The notes under the pieces: model-generated
What the model was told of the DNA's origin: nothing
The model's database searches: none
The model's input: only the letters and a program-made list of their open reading frames with translations
Shown: piece by piece, positions 21,376-30,279 of the stretch
Position numbering within the stretch: position 1 is the first letter of the stretch
Layout: each line of letters starts with the position of its first letter
Position numbers and translations under genes: made by a program
Assembly: GCA_033026295.1 (NCBI GenBank)
Contig: CM065176.1
Span: forward strand, 124,001-188,000
Origin: Channa striata
Lineage: Eukaryota; Chordata; Actinopteri; Anabantiformes; Channidae
DNA: 64,000 bases
Direction of reading: 5' to 3'

Positions 21376-21620
21376 ATAACATTCATCCATCCTCTTCTTT
21401 CGTTCACGTCATCTTCATTTTCCCGCCTTCCATTGCTTCCTTTCCTCCCACTTTTACTGAAAGATATTATCTAATTACATGCTGTGTTCTGTCAATTTTT
21501 TGTTGACACTTATTTTTGTTTCTCTTTCTCCTTAAAATTACATTCCTATAACACTACACAAAATACAATTTTGTTTTCCAAAGGAACCTAATTAAAACAA
21601 AAGAAGTTTTTCTATGAATG
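21376..21620. repeat. Relic of TAAR upstream flank (third copy)
   Basis: The sequence aligns with 26885-27130, upstream of the intact TAAR gene, and more weakly with 44045-44265, upstream of the TAAR pseudogene. Shared blocks are CATCCATCCTCTTCT, CCGCCTTCCATTGCTTCC, TGTTCTGTCAATTTTTTG and AACCTAATTAAAACAAAA. No TAAR exon remains beside it. L2 and CR1-like debris occupies the place where exon 1 would be. Confidence 0.7.
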
Positions 21621-22270
21621 AGATAAGATAAGATAAACCTTTATTTCTCCCACAATGGGGTAATGTTCATGTTATAGCAGCAGGGAATGTGCAGAGTTAT
21701 GGCAATGAAATTTAATGTCCTTAGTGCAGAGATGTTCTTTAACAGAGTCATGCGTCGGGTTGCACCATCTCTTGTTAATAAACAGCGCCAGTCCTCCGCC
21801 TCTTCTCTTACCACTCTCCTTCCGTCCCATCTGCCCGAACCAGTTTAAATCCATCCAGGGTGACCACAGAGTCCGGTGTCATGTGGCTCATCCACGTCTA
21901 CGTAAAGCATATGAGGCTGCACTCTTTGTAATACCGCTGCAGCTGGGTCAGCGCTGTGAGCTCGTCCAGTTTGTTGTAGAGAGAACCAGCGTTTCCCATG
22001 ATGACGGAGGACAACTATGGTCTGTATCTGTGCTTCCTCTCCTGGACCCTTCATCCTGCTGTGCAGCCTCTAGTTCTCCTCTGTAACTCCGGCGGAGTTG
22101 TCGGTGTAGAGAGGTGCAGGGCCGCGTAGCGCTAACAGCTGTTCTCACATGTAAAAAGTGGAGCCATGTGCGAAGCTGAGGGGATCTCCAGACACGCTCT
22201 CAATAAGTTCAAAAATCAATAAAAAACCCAACACAAAAGTAGGCAGCTGGTCATGCAGCGCCATCTTGGA
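21620..22270 (-). mobile_element. CR1/Rex1-like LINE: 5' end and endonuclease start fused to 3' tail
   Basis: On the minus strand the segment from about 22270 holds a 5' leader and then an endonuclease start. One frame gives GSLYNKLDELTALTQLQRYY, then GRKESGKRRGGGLALFINKR and WCNPTH. This stops near 21700 and joins the 3' tail (plus-strand AAACCTTTATTTCTCCCACA, 21640-21660). Nearly the whole element between is deleted. The same tail sits next to the TAAR flank at 27140. Confidence 0.7.
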
Positions 22271-22529
22271 AAAAAGTGCACATAGATGTTAATATCTGCT
22301 TTTAACTTGTATCTCTCAAACTCCTTCTACTTATACTCATACACAGCAAAGGAACCCCCCTCACAAAAACAGACCTTATGACCCCAGACCCTCTATTTCT
22401 TACATTACTTTGGGCCATATAACAACAAAGTTCCTAAGGTAATCTTAAACAGTCCTCTAAATATGTCACACCCTGTGGCTCCTTGTCCTCCTTGTGATCC
22501 CATTGTCTCGTCCGTCTGTTTTCTAATTA
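22271..22529. other. No feature seen
   Basis: Non-coding stretch without recognised motifs. Confidence 0.3.
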
Positions 22530-22960
22530 ACTAAATATGTGACTAAATTTACACTACTCTCCCACAGTCTCCAGGCCATGAGGACCAGGAGTTCCCAGGA
22601 GCACAGGAGGCAGAGACCGACCTCCAGATCCTGATTTAACCTCCCATTTTTACCTTTGGACTGGGGATCGAAACCAGATGAAAGGTTGACTGATATACAG
22701 AGCAACTTGAAAACCTACGTCCAAAACCTGGACACAAACTGGGGACCCCACAACACGTGGGAGGCCATGTAAATGATAAGCATGAGTGATCAGCAATTCA
22801 GCGGTTTCGCTAGCAGTGGACAGGACAGGTAGAGGACTACGGTGAGTATAACTGTATACGTCAACTATGTACGGGGAGTATAACTGTGTTCCTGTGGGAC
22901 GGAGGAAGACCAGTAACAAAATCTAAAGCTATATGGAACAAGGGTTTTTTGGAAATTGGG
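22530..22960 (-). pseudogene. Ty3/gypsy integrase remnant, strongly degraded
   Basis: Minus-strand pieces in several frames align with the gypsy integrase at 13218-13915. An LDFVTGLPPS-like start, HGLPRVVGSPVCVQ (for the second-Asp region) and RLNQDLEVGLCLLCSW are visible. Stops and frame changes are frequent, so it is older than the 13-kb copy. Confidence 0.6.
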
Positions 22961-23829
22961 AGACAAAGCTAAAAGCCAAAACTTCATTCATCCTAAAATC
23001 TAGGAACGCTAAACTCTCAGTTGGAAGGAGAAAGACCATGAGAAGTTTCAGGCAAACCTGAAAACAAAAATCTGATATTGGTTCAGTTGTATATGTGTTA
23101 GTGTTACAGTATTATTTATATTGTTATAGACTGATGTTAGCCTGCAGATTTAAGTTAACTTATATGTTTCTTTCAGTGCTTTCAGATACAAAGTGGTTTG
23201 CAGCCTCTGCTGGGTTCAGGGCAAAAAGGCAGCTTTCACGGTGTCTACGATATGATACAACTTTTTTGATCCCACAGTGTGGAAATTCTTGTGTTACAGC
23301 AGCGGTAAGAACAAGTAACAGGAGACCCCGTTGAGAGTGACCCCAGCCTGCGAAAACCCTGTCCTGCCGCTGCCTCAAGGGTCTAAGTGACCCACGGCCT
23401 GCAAAGAAACTCTTCTGCCCCGAGCGTCTGATTGACCCATGGCTGTGCACCGCTTCTCACGCTATCGCTCCCTTTGTTGCATGCACGCTCCGCTGTGAAA
23501 GCTAGACAATAATAACTTTGCGCATCATTAAAGCAAACACTACCCTCGAGATCCCCTTCTTTGGCTGGCAATGCAAAGGTTCCTCCTGCGTGCTCAGTAC
23601 ACTAGACACAGTACGGTGCGCTTAAAAAGCCAAAAAATCAGGTGATTTTTTTTTGGTGATTGAATCGAAGTAAAATCAAATTAAAGTAAATGTGGCATAT
23701 CACAGACAAAAAGTTGTTGTACCACACAATCACTGCTATTAGGACTCAATCTTAACGCACACTGGTGCCTCGTTTGCAGAAATTTGTGCCTTCAAACTCA
23801 GTTAATCAAATCTGCCACTGGATGGCGGT
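22961..23829. other. No gene recognised
   Basis: Open frames of up to 96 codons on both strands show no domain. Degenerate short repeats of a CCCGTGGCCTGC-like type appear near 23330-23410 and again near 24205. Confidence 0.25.
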
Positions 23830-23995
23830 AGGTGGAGTTAAAAGAATTGAATTTCCCCTAAGAACAATAGAGGGAGCTAAAAGGATTTTTAATTTCTTTA
23901 AGAAATTAATGAGGGAACCAAATTGTATTTCCCTTAACGACAACAGGGGGAGCTAAAGGGATTTTATTTCCCTTATTGACGATAGGGGGAGTCCC
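23830..23995 (+). repeat. Degenerate tandem repeat of about 40-50 bp
   Basis: Three to four units share the pattern ATTTCCC-x-TAA-x-GACAA, then AGGGGGAGCTAAAGGGATTT. They lie at about 23840, 23920 and 23963, with length and base differences between units. No coding potential is seen. Confidence 0.6.
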
Positions 23996-24269
23996 CGACT
24001 GGGAGGCGCTGGAGGTATTTGCATCAGCAGTGACCATATTTGGAAACGCCTCTTGGTTTCTTTTACAGTAACACAGATTCATTTTTGCGCATATTTAAAC
24101 TTTGGGGGTAAAATAAGGATGGTTACCCCCACCCTGGTCTGGATGTGCTAGTTTGTTCACTCCCCTTGTTGGATCCCCACCGCTGCGCTGCTGTGAGTGT
24201 CTGAGTGACCCACGGCCTGTGAAAAACAAGAACAACAGCCTTTGTTCGTCACTTCAAGCACATGTACAT

Positions 24270-24440
24270 TTGCACATACAGTACATGTTACGGTGAAATC
24301 TATCCTCTGCATTTGACCCATCCCCCTGGGGGGAGCAATGGGCTGCCACCACCGGCCCCCAGGGACCTGGTGCTAAGGGTCAGGGCCAGATGAAGAACAA
24401 CCGGCGGACCCCGACTCCCTGGCTGGTGCCTCTGCCTCTG
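24270..24440 (-). mobile_element. SINE-like repeat (family 1)
   Basis: Read on the minus strand it contains GCAGCCCATTGCTCCCCCC, then GGTCAAATGCAGAGGATAG and ATTTCACCGTAACATGTACT. The same arrangement occurs on the plus strand at about 35990-36060 (GCTCACTGCTCCCCCCAG, AATGCAGAGGACAAATTTCA). This motif chain is widespread in teleost SINE-type repeats. Confidence 0.6.
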
Positions 24441-25035
24441 TTGGTGGGGAAGAGGTGTCAGAGCTGCCCGCTAAAAAAGGACTGTACGCACACTGTGTGC
24501 CGCGGGTGTAAAACATACGTGTGTACAGTCTGATGGCTGCTGGGAAGAATGACTTCCTGCACTGGAGGTGTTAGTTTGGACATCCCAGATCTCTTGGTCC
24601 AGATCGGTGTGTAGCACCCATTCCCCCGGCTGAGGGTTTAAAGGTTACTGTAACTAGATACTGTAACTAGAGGCCCCAAAAGCAGAAGCTTAGATGTGCC
24701 AATAGTGCAACAGGTTTATTAACACATGAACTGCTGATACAGTTATTAATCATCTCACGTAATACTGACACTATTATACTATAATAATAAAACTCTCAAA
24801 CAACAAACAAAGCTAAACAAAATGGTTTACATTTACATTTACATTTAGTCATTTGGCAGACGCTTTTATCCAAAGCGATTTACAAGTGAAGAACAGGCAA
24901 GTAATAAAAGTTAAGAAGAAAATCTCAAAGTAAAGTGCTTATCAAAGATAAGTTACGGTTTCATGAGATTTAACAACATTTACTCACATAAAAGTATTAA
25001 CTCAAAGGCAGCTGCTTTTTTTAAGGCCCTGCCAT
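24441..25035. other. Repeat debris; LINE-like and SINE-tail motifs
   Basis: GTCTGATGGCTGCTGGGAAG at about 24527 resembles the region near the end of CR1/Rex1-like LINEs. At 24827-24888, ACATTTAGTCATTTGGCAGA with CCAAAGCGATTTACAAG is a very common teleost SINE/LINE 3' tail. No gene is seen. Confidence 0.5.
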
Positions 25036-25591
25036 TTGTCTTTTGAATGTGTCTCCGTGTTGGGACTATTATTGGCATTTAATGTTGCAGTCTGTCACCA
25101 TCTACATTCCGTTCAACTCACTTTATATCTTCAACATAATTCATATGTCAGGGTCTGTTGGAGTGTTTGTGTACATTTGAGGAAGAGACTGAATGTAAAA
25201 TGTAACACATTCATCATAGTAGATAGAAAATGTTGTTCTTCTTTAGTTCAGTGTAACAGACGTCAATGTGTGATGCTTGTAAGAACCGACACAGAGGGAA
25301 AAACTGTTTCTAACCAGAAACTGAATGAGCATAAGGACAGACTCGAAATACACAGGTTAGATATCTGCAGCAGGGAGTGTGTATGACTGATTACTTATAA
25401 TAAGCACTATAACTGGAAATAATAAAGCATCACTTAAGCCAGGTGAAAATACAACAGTAAAAAGTTTAAGATCTGCACTTTTTTTTATAGATTTGTGAAT
25501 TCACTAACTGAAGAACATGTGGGGAGCCATGTACAAATGAACTTTTTTGTCCATAGAGCAGATCATAATTCAGTCACTGCACAGTGTCTGT

Positions 25592-26795
25592 TTACAGCAT
25601 GTTGGTCTCACGGGAGCCAGGCTGCAGGATCTGAAGAGACAATATGAGCCTGATAGATTTTCTAAACCAGGGGTAGAACAAGGCATAAATCACAGGGTTC
25701 AGACAGGGACTGATACATGCCAGAAACATACCTGAGGCTGGAGCTAAAGTAGATCCAGCTGTTACAAAAAGCAGAACGTTATACGGGCAGTAACACATTA
25801 AATACACAACTACAACAACACCCAGAGTCCTGGCGGCTTTCAGCTCAGATTTCTTAGTCTTTATAGTCCCAGAATGCTGGAGTGTGACGGCTGCAACATG
25901 AGAGCGCATGGCACGAGCCTGAGACACAGCTGTCACAAACACTCTCAGATACAGAAGAATGACAACAGTGATTGGAGCAACAAATGTCAACGCAACATCA
26001 AAAGCTGATTGAATATATCCAATAAGCACCACACACTCTCCATAGCAGGTATTAAACAACCCTGGGTGAGCCAAATTTTTAGAAACAAGTAGACCAAGGT
26101 AGACAACAGAACTGATCCAAGATATACAAACACACGTTTTAACCCTGGTCACGGTGACTCTGATGGGGTAATGCAGAGGGTCACAAATAGCCACATAACG
26201 GTCGACTGATATGAGAATCATGACTCCTACTGAGGCAGAGAGAGCGATCGAGATCACATAAACGTGTAACGAACACAGATTATCACCAAGAAACCAACAG
26301 GCTGTTTGTCGATATGATTCTACCACTGACTCAAGTCCAAACAGGAAATCTGACACAGCCAGAGAGAGGAGGAGGAGGTTGGTGGGTGTGTGCAGCTGCC
26401 TGCAGGGAGACAAAGACATGTAACGACATGTAATATCAGACATTTATGTAAAGTAATATGTCTCATACCGGCACATCTGTACATTTAACCTTTTAAAACA
26501 TTGTAAGCAAAGAAGAAAATAAGTCTGGTGTCAGGATGAAAAGTTATTTACACACTAAATATAAGTCACATTTTCTTGTAAATCAAACTGTTAATACTAA
26601 TCGGTTTTGCTGAGTTTATCTCTGCCTGAAGTGGGAGACTGAGATGATGACGAGTAGATTGAGAACCACAGTGAGCACACATATGAAGAACAGTAAATAC
26701 ATGAGGACAATATCAGTCTGTTGCATCTTTGGTTTCCTGCAGGAGGCATTGAGGAGTTGTGGAAAGCAGAGCTCTACTCCATCCATGTCCTTCAT
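25592..26795 (-). CDS. Trace amine-associated receptor (teleost TAAR), two exons
   Basis: This is a class A G-protein-coupled receptor, expected in olfactory neuron membranes and coupled to amine detection. Exon 1 (26626-26795) encodes the N-terminus with an N-glycosylation site (Asn16-Ala-Ser) and TM1. Exon 2 (25592-26399) encodes the rest, for 325 residues in total. Visible marks are TM1 Asn46, TM2 Asp74, TM3 Cys99, DRY at 123-125, TM5 Pro199 and the TAAR signature NPVIYALFYPWF in TM7. Position 3.32 is Ile106 rather than Asp, while 5.42 is Asp191. This is the non-classical amine site reported for a large teleost TAAR clade. The start is the first ATG of MKDMDG. The intron starts with GC. 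No stop or frameshift is seen, and a broken paralogue lies at 41.5-44 kb. Confidence 0.9.
26399..26625 (-). other. TAAR intron with GC-AG boundaries (26400-26625)
   Basis: The intron starts GCAGAGATAAACTCAG and ends TCTCCCTGCAG. Because the exon ends and the intron ends both carry GGCAG, the exact cut is ambiguous by a few bases, but no GT donor fits. The same structure is kept in the paralogue. Confidence 0.7.
26626..26795 (-). CDS. TAAR exon 1
   Basis: It codes for 56 residues plus two bases. It ends TTCAG and is followed by GCAGAG, a GC donor. Joined to the acceptor after CCCTGCAG at 26400 it restores HFRQLHTPTN, the normal TM1-to-loop sequence of TAARs. The pseudogene has an exon of exactly the same length (170 nt). 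Confidence 0.85.
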
Positions 26796-27130
26796 CCTCA
26801 GAGAGACGAGGAGGAGAAGCTGCAGCCCTGGCAGCTTCTGACAAAACTCTGTCAGACAAATGATTTATCAGTTTCTTTCATAACAATCATCCATCCTCTT
26901 CTCTCGTTCTCTTTACCATTTCTTCACATTATCATCATTTTCCCGCCTTCCATTGCTTCCTCTCCTCCCACTTTTACTGTAAGATATGATCTAATTACAT
27001 GCTGTGTTCTGTCAATTTTTTGTTGACACTTATTTTTGTTTCTCCATTAAATGACATTCCTATAAAACTACACAAAATGCAATTTTGTTTTCCAGAGTAA
27101 CCTAATTAAAACAAAATGAAGTTTTTTCTA

Positions 27131-27800
27131 TGAATGAGATATGATAAGATAAACCTTTATTTCTCCCACAATGGGAAAATGCCCATGTTATAGCAGCAGG
27201 GAATGTGCAGAGTTATGGCAAAGAAAAATATCAGAATATGCAGTCTAGTATATACAGGATACGTTATATATACAATCTAAAAATAAAAGTATATCACACA
27301 TGTACACAATTATACAAGTAATTGTATGTTTGTATAAATAGAAGCATATCACACAATCGTACAAGTAATTGCACCATGGGGAGTTCAAAAAAACTGATTT
27401 AAAGTGACTAATAGTGAAAATGGTTCACTGGGAACAGCTCTGATTGTAAAGTCAGACAGCAGCAGGGAGAAAAGACCTTCGACATCGCTCCTTTAGACAT
27501 TTAGGATGTAACAGTCTGTGACTGAAGGAGCTGCTCAGCCATGACACTGCATCGTACAGGGAGTAAGAGTCCTTTCCAGCACAGATGATGGCTTGGCTAC
27601 CATCCTCCCTGACCGAGTCCAGGGACATCTCCAAAACCGAGCTGACCTTCCTGACCAGCTTCTCCAGTCTTTTTTTGTCTGCCGTCACAATGCAGCTGCA
27701 CCAGCCGACCACACCAAAGCTGTGTGAAAACATGAAAGCCAATTGGCTATCAGCACAGAAAGTAATTGGAACCCTCTCCACATCGAAGGCTCCCATGGGG
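27131..27800 (-). mobile_element. CR1/Rex1-like LINE, 3' end with ORF C-terminus
   Basis: The minus-strand segment 27452-27796 reads GVVGWCSCIVTADKKRLEKL and ends LKERCRRSFLPAAV. These match the last part of CR1/Rex1-type ORF2 proteins. The 3' UTR ends in AGATAA-type repeats (27135-27155). The element starts at the same point of the TAAR upstream flank as the one at 21620, so the insertion predates the duplication that made those two flanks. Confidence 0.75.
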
Positions 27801-28620
27801 TTTAATTCAAAATAAAAATGAATTAAAATATTAATAATTATTCTGCATTAGCACACAAAGAAAGAGGCACCATCTAACAACATAGAGTTAGAACGATGTT
27901 TCTAGCTTTAGGACTAGATACGTATGGAAGAATCCGGAATAATAATAATAACTAGAATGCTGCATTTCCTGAAGACTATGCGTGTGGTGGCTGAAAGCTA
28001 GCTGCTGCATACAGCTGCTACAGCTGGTTGAGATTTAAAGCACTGAACAATTTAGAAGTGAATGGAATGGAGTCTGTGATGCCTTTCATGTGTGAAAACA
28101 TGAAAGACAATTAGCAGTCAGTACAAAAAGTAATTGTAACCCTCTCCACATGAAAGACAGCAAAGGCTCCTATAGAGCTCCATTCAAATTAAAAATAAAT
28201 TTAAAATATTTGTATTATCCTGCATTAGCTATCAGCTCACAAATCAGTGGGCACCATCTCCGAAAGCTGTATTAAGCCTTTGAGAATTAAAAACTCATAA
28301 AACAAAACAATTTGAATTATTGAAATATCGGAATGCTCGAGCAGGACTTTGCTTCGATCACTGCTTGCTGTCTTTGGAGCCGTTAGATTTGAAATACTGA
28401 TCCATAAAAAAAGATAGTAAAGAAAAAGTTTTTTTTAATTACAGTTGTAGTAGGTGAAGTATTACGTGATAACGAATCAGCGTACCAAATTTAAAAAGTC
28501 TTTAGATACAAGGCCTTAACTTTGGGTGATAGCGTCGCCTAGTTGCAAACCGGCACGTTATTACATAGGTGTGTTCAGAGTGGCATCCTGATCATCAATG
28601 GTCAGGATGCCATTGAGCAA
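27720..28620. repeat. Unclassified interspersed repeat, copies 2 and 3
   Basis: A partial copy at about 27725-27890 is followed by a longer one at 27900-28600. Both align with 18656-19548 (ACATGAAAG-CAATT, AACCCTCTCCACAT, ATTATTCTGCATTAG). Near the end, 28581-28594 and 28599-28612 form a 14-bp inverted repeat with one mismatch (TGGCATCCTGATCA / TGGTCAGGATGCCA). Confidence 0.6.
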
Positions 28621-29283
28621 TCATGTTGCTTTAAGGATTTTAACCTCCATAGGAGTTTGCACAGTAGAAAAATTATAATATATTGATTATACATTATAAT
28701 GTTGCTTTGTTTTATAGTATGAGGTTTTGGGCTTGATGAAAACAGAAATCTATACTCGACTTTGTGTGATTAAACCGAACAAAGGATTAATTTGATATAG
28801 AGGAGGGACTAACTCTTCCCTCCACGGTAAATTTGAATCTGCAGCAACGCCTCATAATTTTTGCCATGCCCCAGGATATAAAATAAAGTTAAAATTCCTT
28901 TGTTAGAGTCCGCACAGAGTTCCTATTGAGTTCCAGCTCGCTTCCAGTTTGAGCTTTTAAACAACTTCAGAATTCCATCCTGAAGAAGAAATATGCCTCA
29001 GCTAATATAACTTAGCTAAAGTCACTGAGTGAAGTTCACTCTTCCTGCGGTAAGCGTATTGTCACTTCCTGTTTCTTTACACTGTTTCGGGTCTCTGCTG
29101 AAGGATTGTTCACTGGTTAATCGTAGCTGTTGTTTTCTAAATTAGTGATTTCTCTGTATATAAACTATCACTTGGGGCATAAGATTTGTTTACGCAAACA
29201 CCTTCTCTCCTGAAATAATTAAACAAACTAGCTAACGCTAACTAAACTTAATCGATCTAGCTTTGTTAGCCTAGCACCTAGCA

Positions 29284-30174
29284 ATGGCTTCTCCGTCTCC
29301 TTCTCTCTCTCCTCTGACTTGTTCACTGTGCCACATGTTTAGTTTCTCCTCGGCCTCCTTTAGTGATAACAGTACTTGTAATAAGTGTAAGGTTATAGCA
29401 GCTTTGGAGGCGAGGCTCTCTGAACTGGAAGCACGGCTCCGCACCATGACAAACAATCCAGCTAGTCAGGCCCCGGTAGCTGGTGCAGACCAACCTAGCA
29501 TAGCCACTGTTAGCTTAGCCACTGTTAGCTGTTCCCCAGCAGTACCCGAGCAGCCGGGAAGCCGGGCCGGCTGGGTGACGGTTCGTAAGCGATCTAATTC
29601 TAAACAGACGCCCCAGGTTCACCACCAGCCGGTTCACGTTTCCAATCGATTTTCCCCACTCAGCGACACACCCGCTGAGGAACGAACTCTGATAATTGGC
29701 GACTCCATAGTCAGAAACTTGAATTTAGAGACGCCAGCGGCCATAGTCCAATGTTACCCTGGGGCCAGAGCGGGCGACATCGAATCCTATTTGAGGCTCC
29801 TGTCTAAGGATAAACGTAGATACAGTAAGATTATTATTCATGCAGGAACAAATGACGCCCGATTACGCAAATCGGAGGTCACTAAAACGAATATTGAATC
29901 GGTATGTAACTTTGCAAAGACAATGTCGGACTCCATAATTTTCTCTGGACCCCTGCCAAATCTGATCAGTGACGACATGTATAGCCGCATGTCGTCATTC
30001 AACCGCTGGCTGTCTAGGTGGTGTCCAGCAAACGATGTGGGCTACAAAGACAATTGGAAACGTTTTTGGGGAAAACCTAGGCTGATTAGGAGAGACGGCA
30101 TCCATCCTACTTTGGACGGTGCCTCTCTCTTATCAAAAAATATGGCTGATTTTATTAGACAACCAAAAGATTGA
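29284..30174 (+). CDS. L2 LINE ORF1 protein with SGNH esterase domain
   Basis: The intact frame encodes 296 residues. The N-terminus has a Cys-pair pattern (LTCSLC ... STCNKCK, residues about 15-45), then a short coiled coil (ALEARLSELEARL). The C-terminal half is an SGNH-hydrolase-like esterase: IIGDSIVRNL carries the Ser, IIHAGTNDARL is the GxND block, and RRDGIHPTLDG carries the Asp and His. Such ORF1 proteins are known from CR1/L2-type LINEs and are thought to help the ribonucleoprotein act on membranes. All three catalytic positions are visible, which is notable because ORF2 of the same copy is broken. Confidence 0.85.
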   Translation: MASPSPSLSPLTCSLCHMFSFSSASFSDNSTCNKCKVIAALEARLSELEARLRTMTNNPASQAPVAGADQPSIATVSLATVSCSPAVPEQPGSRAGWVTVRKRSNSKQTPQVHHQPVHVSNRFSPLSDTPAEERTLIIGDSIVRNLNLETPAAIVQCYPGARAGDIESYLRLLSKDKRRYSKIIIHAGTNDARLRKSEVTKTNIESVCNFAKTMSDSIIFSGPLPNLISDDMYSRMSSFNRWLSRWCPANDVGYKDNWKRFWGKPRLIRRDGIHPTLDGASLLSKNMADFIRQPKD

Positions 30175-30279
30175 CAATCCAGAGTTGAGCCTAGGACGCA
30201 GAGATCCAGTCCTACACGCTTCTCTGCAGTATCCTTACAGCCGCCACCCCCCCACAACTCCCACATTCCTAAAGAGGCT

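Larger units (their letters stand above)
25060..27130. repeat. TAAR duplication block, copy 1
   Basis: The 3' flank (25060-25590), the gene and the 5' flank (26885-27130) all align in order with 40975-44265. This shows tandem duplication of a TAAR gene with its flanks. Intervening repeats were inserted later. Confidence 0.8.
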
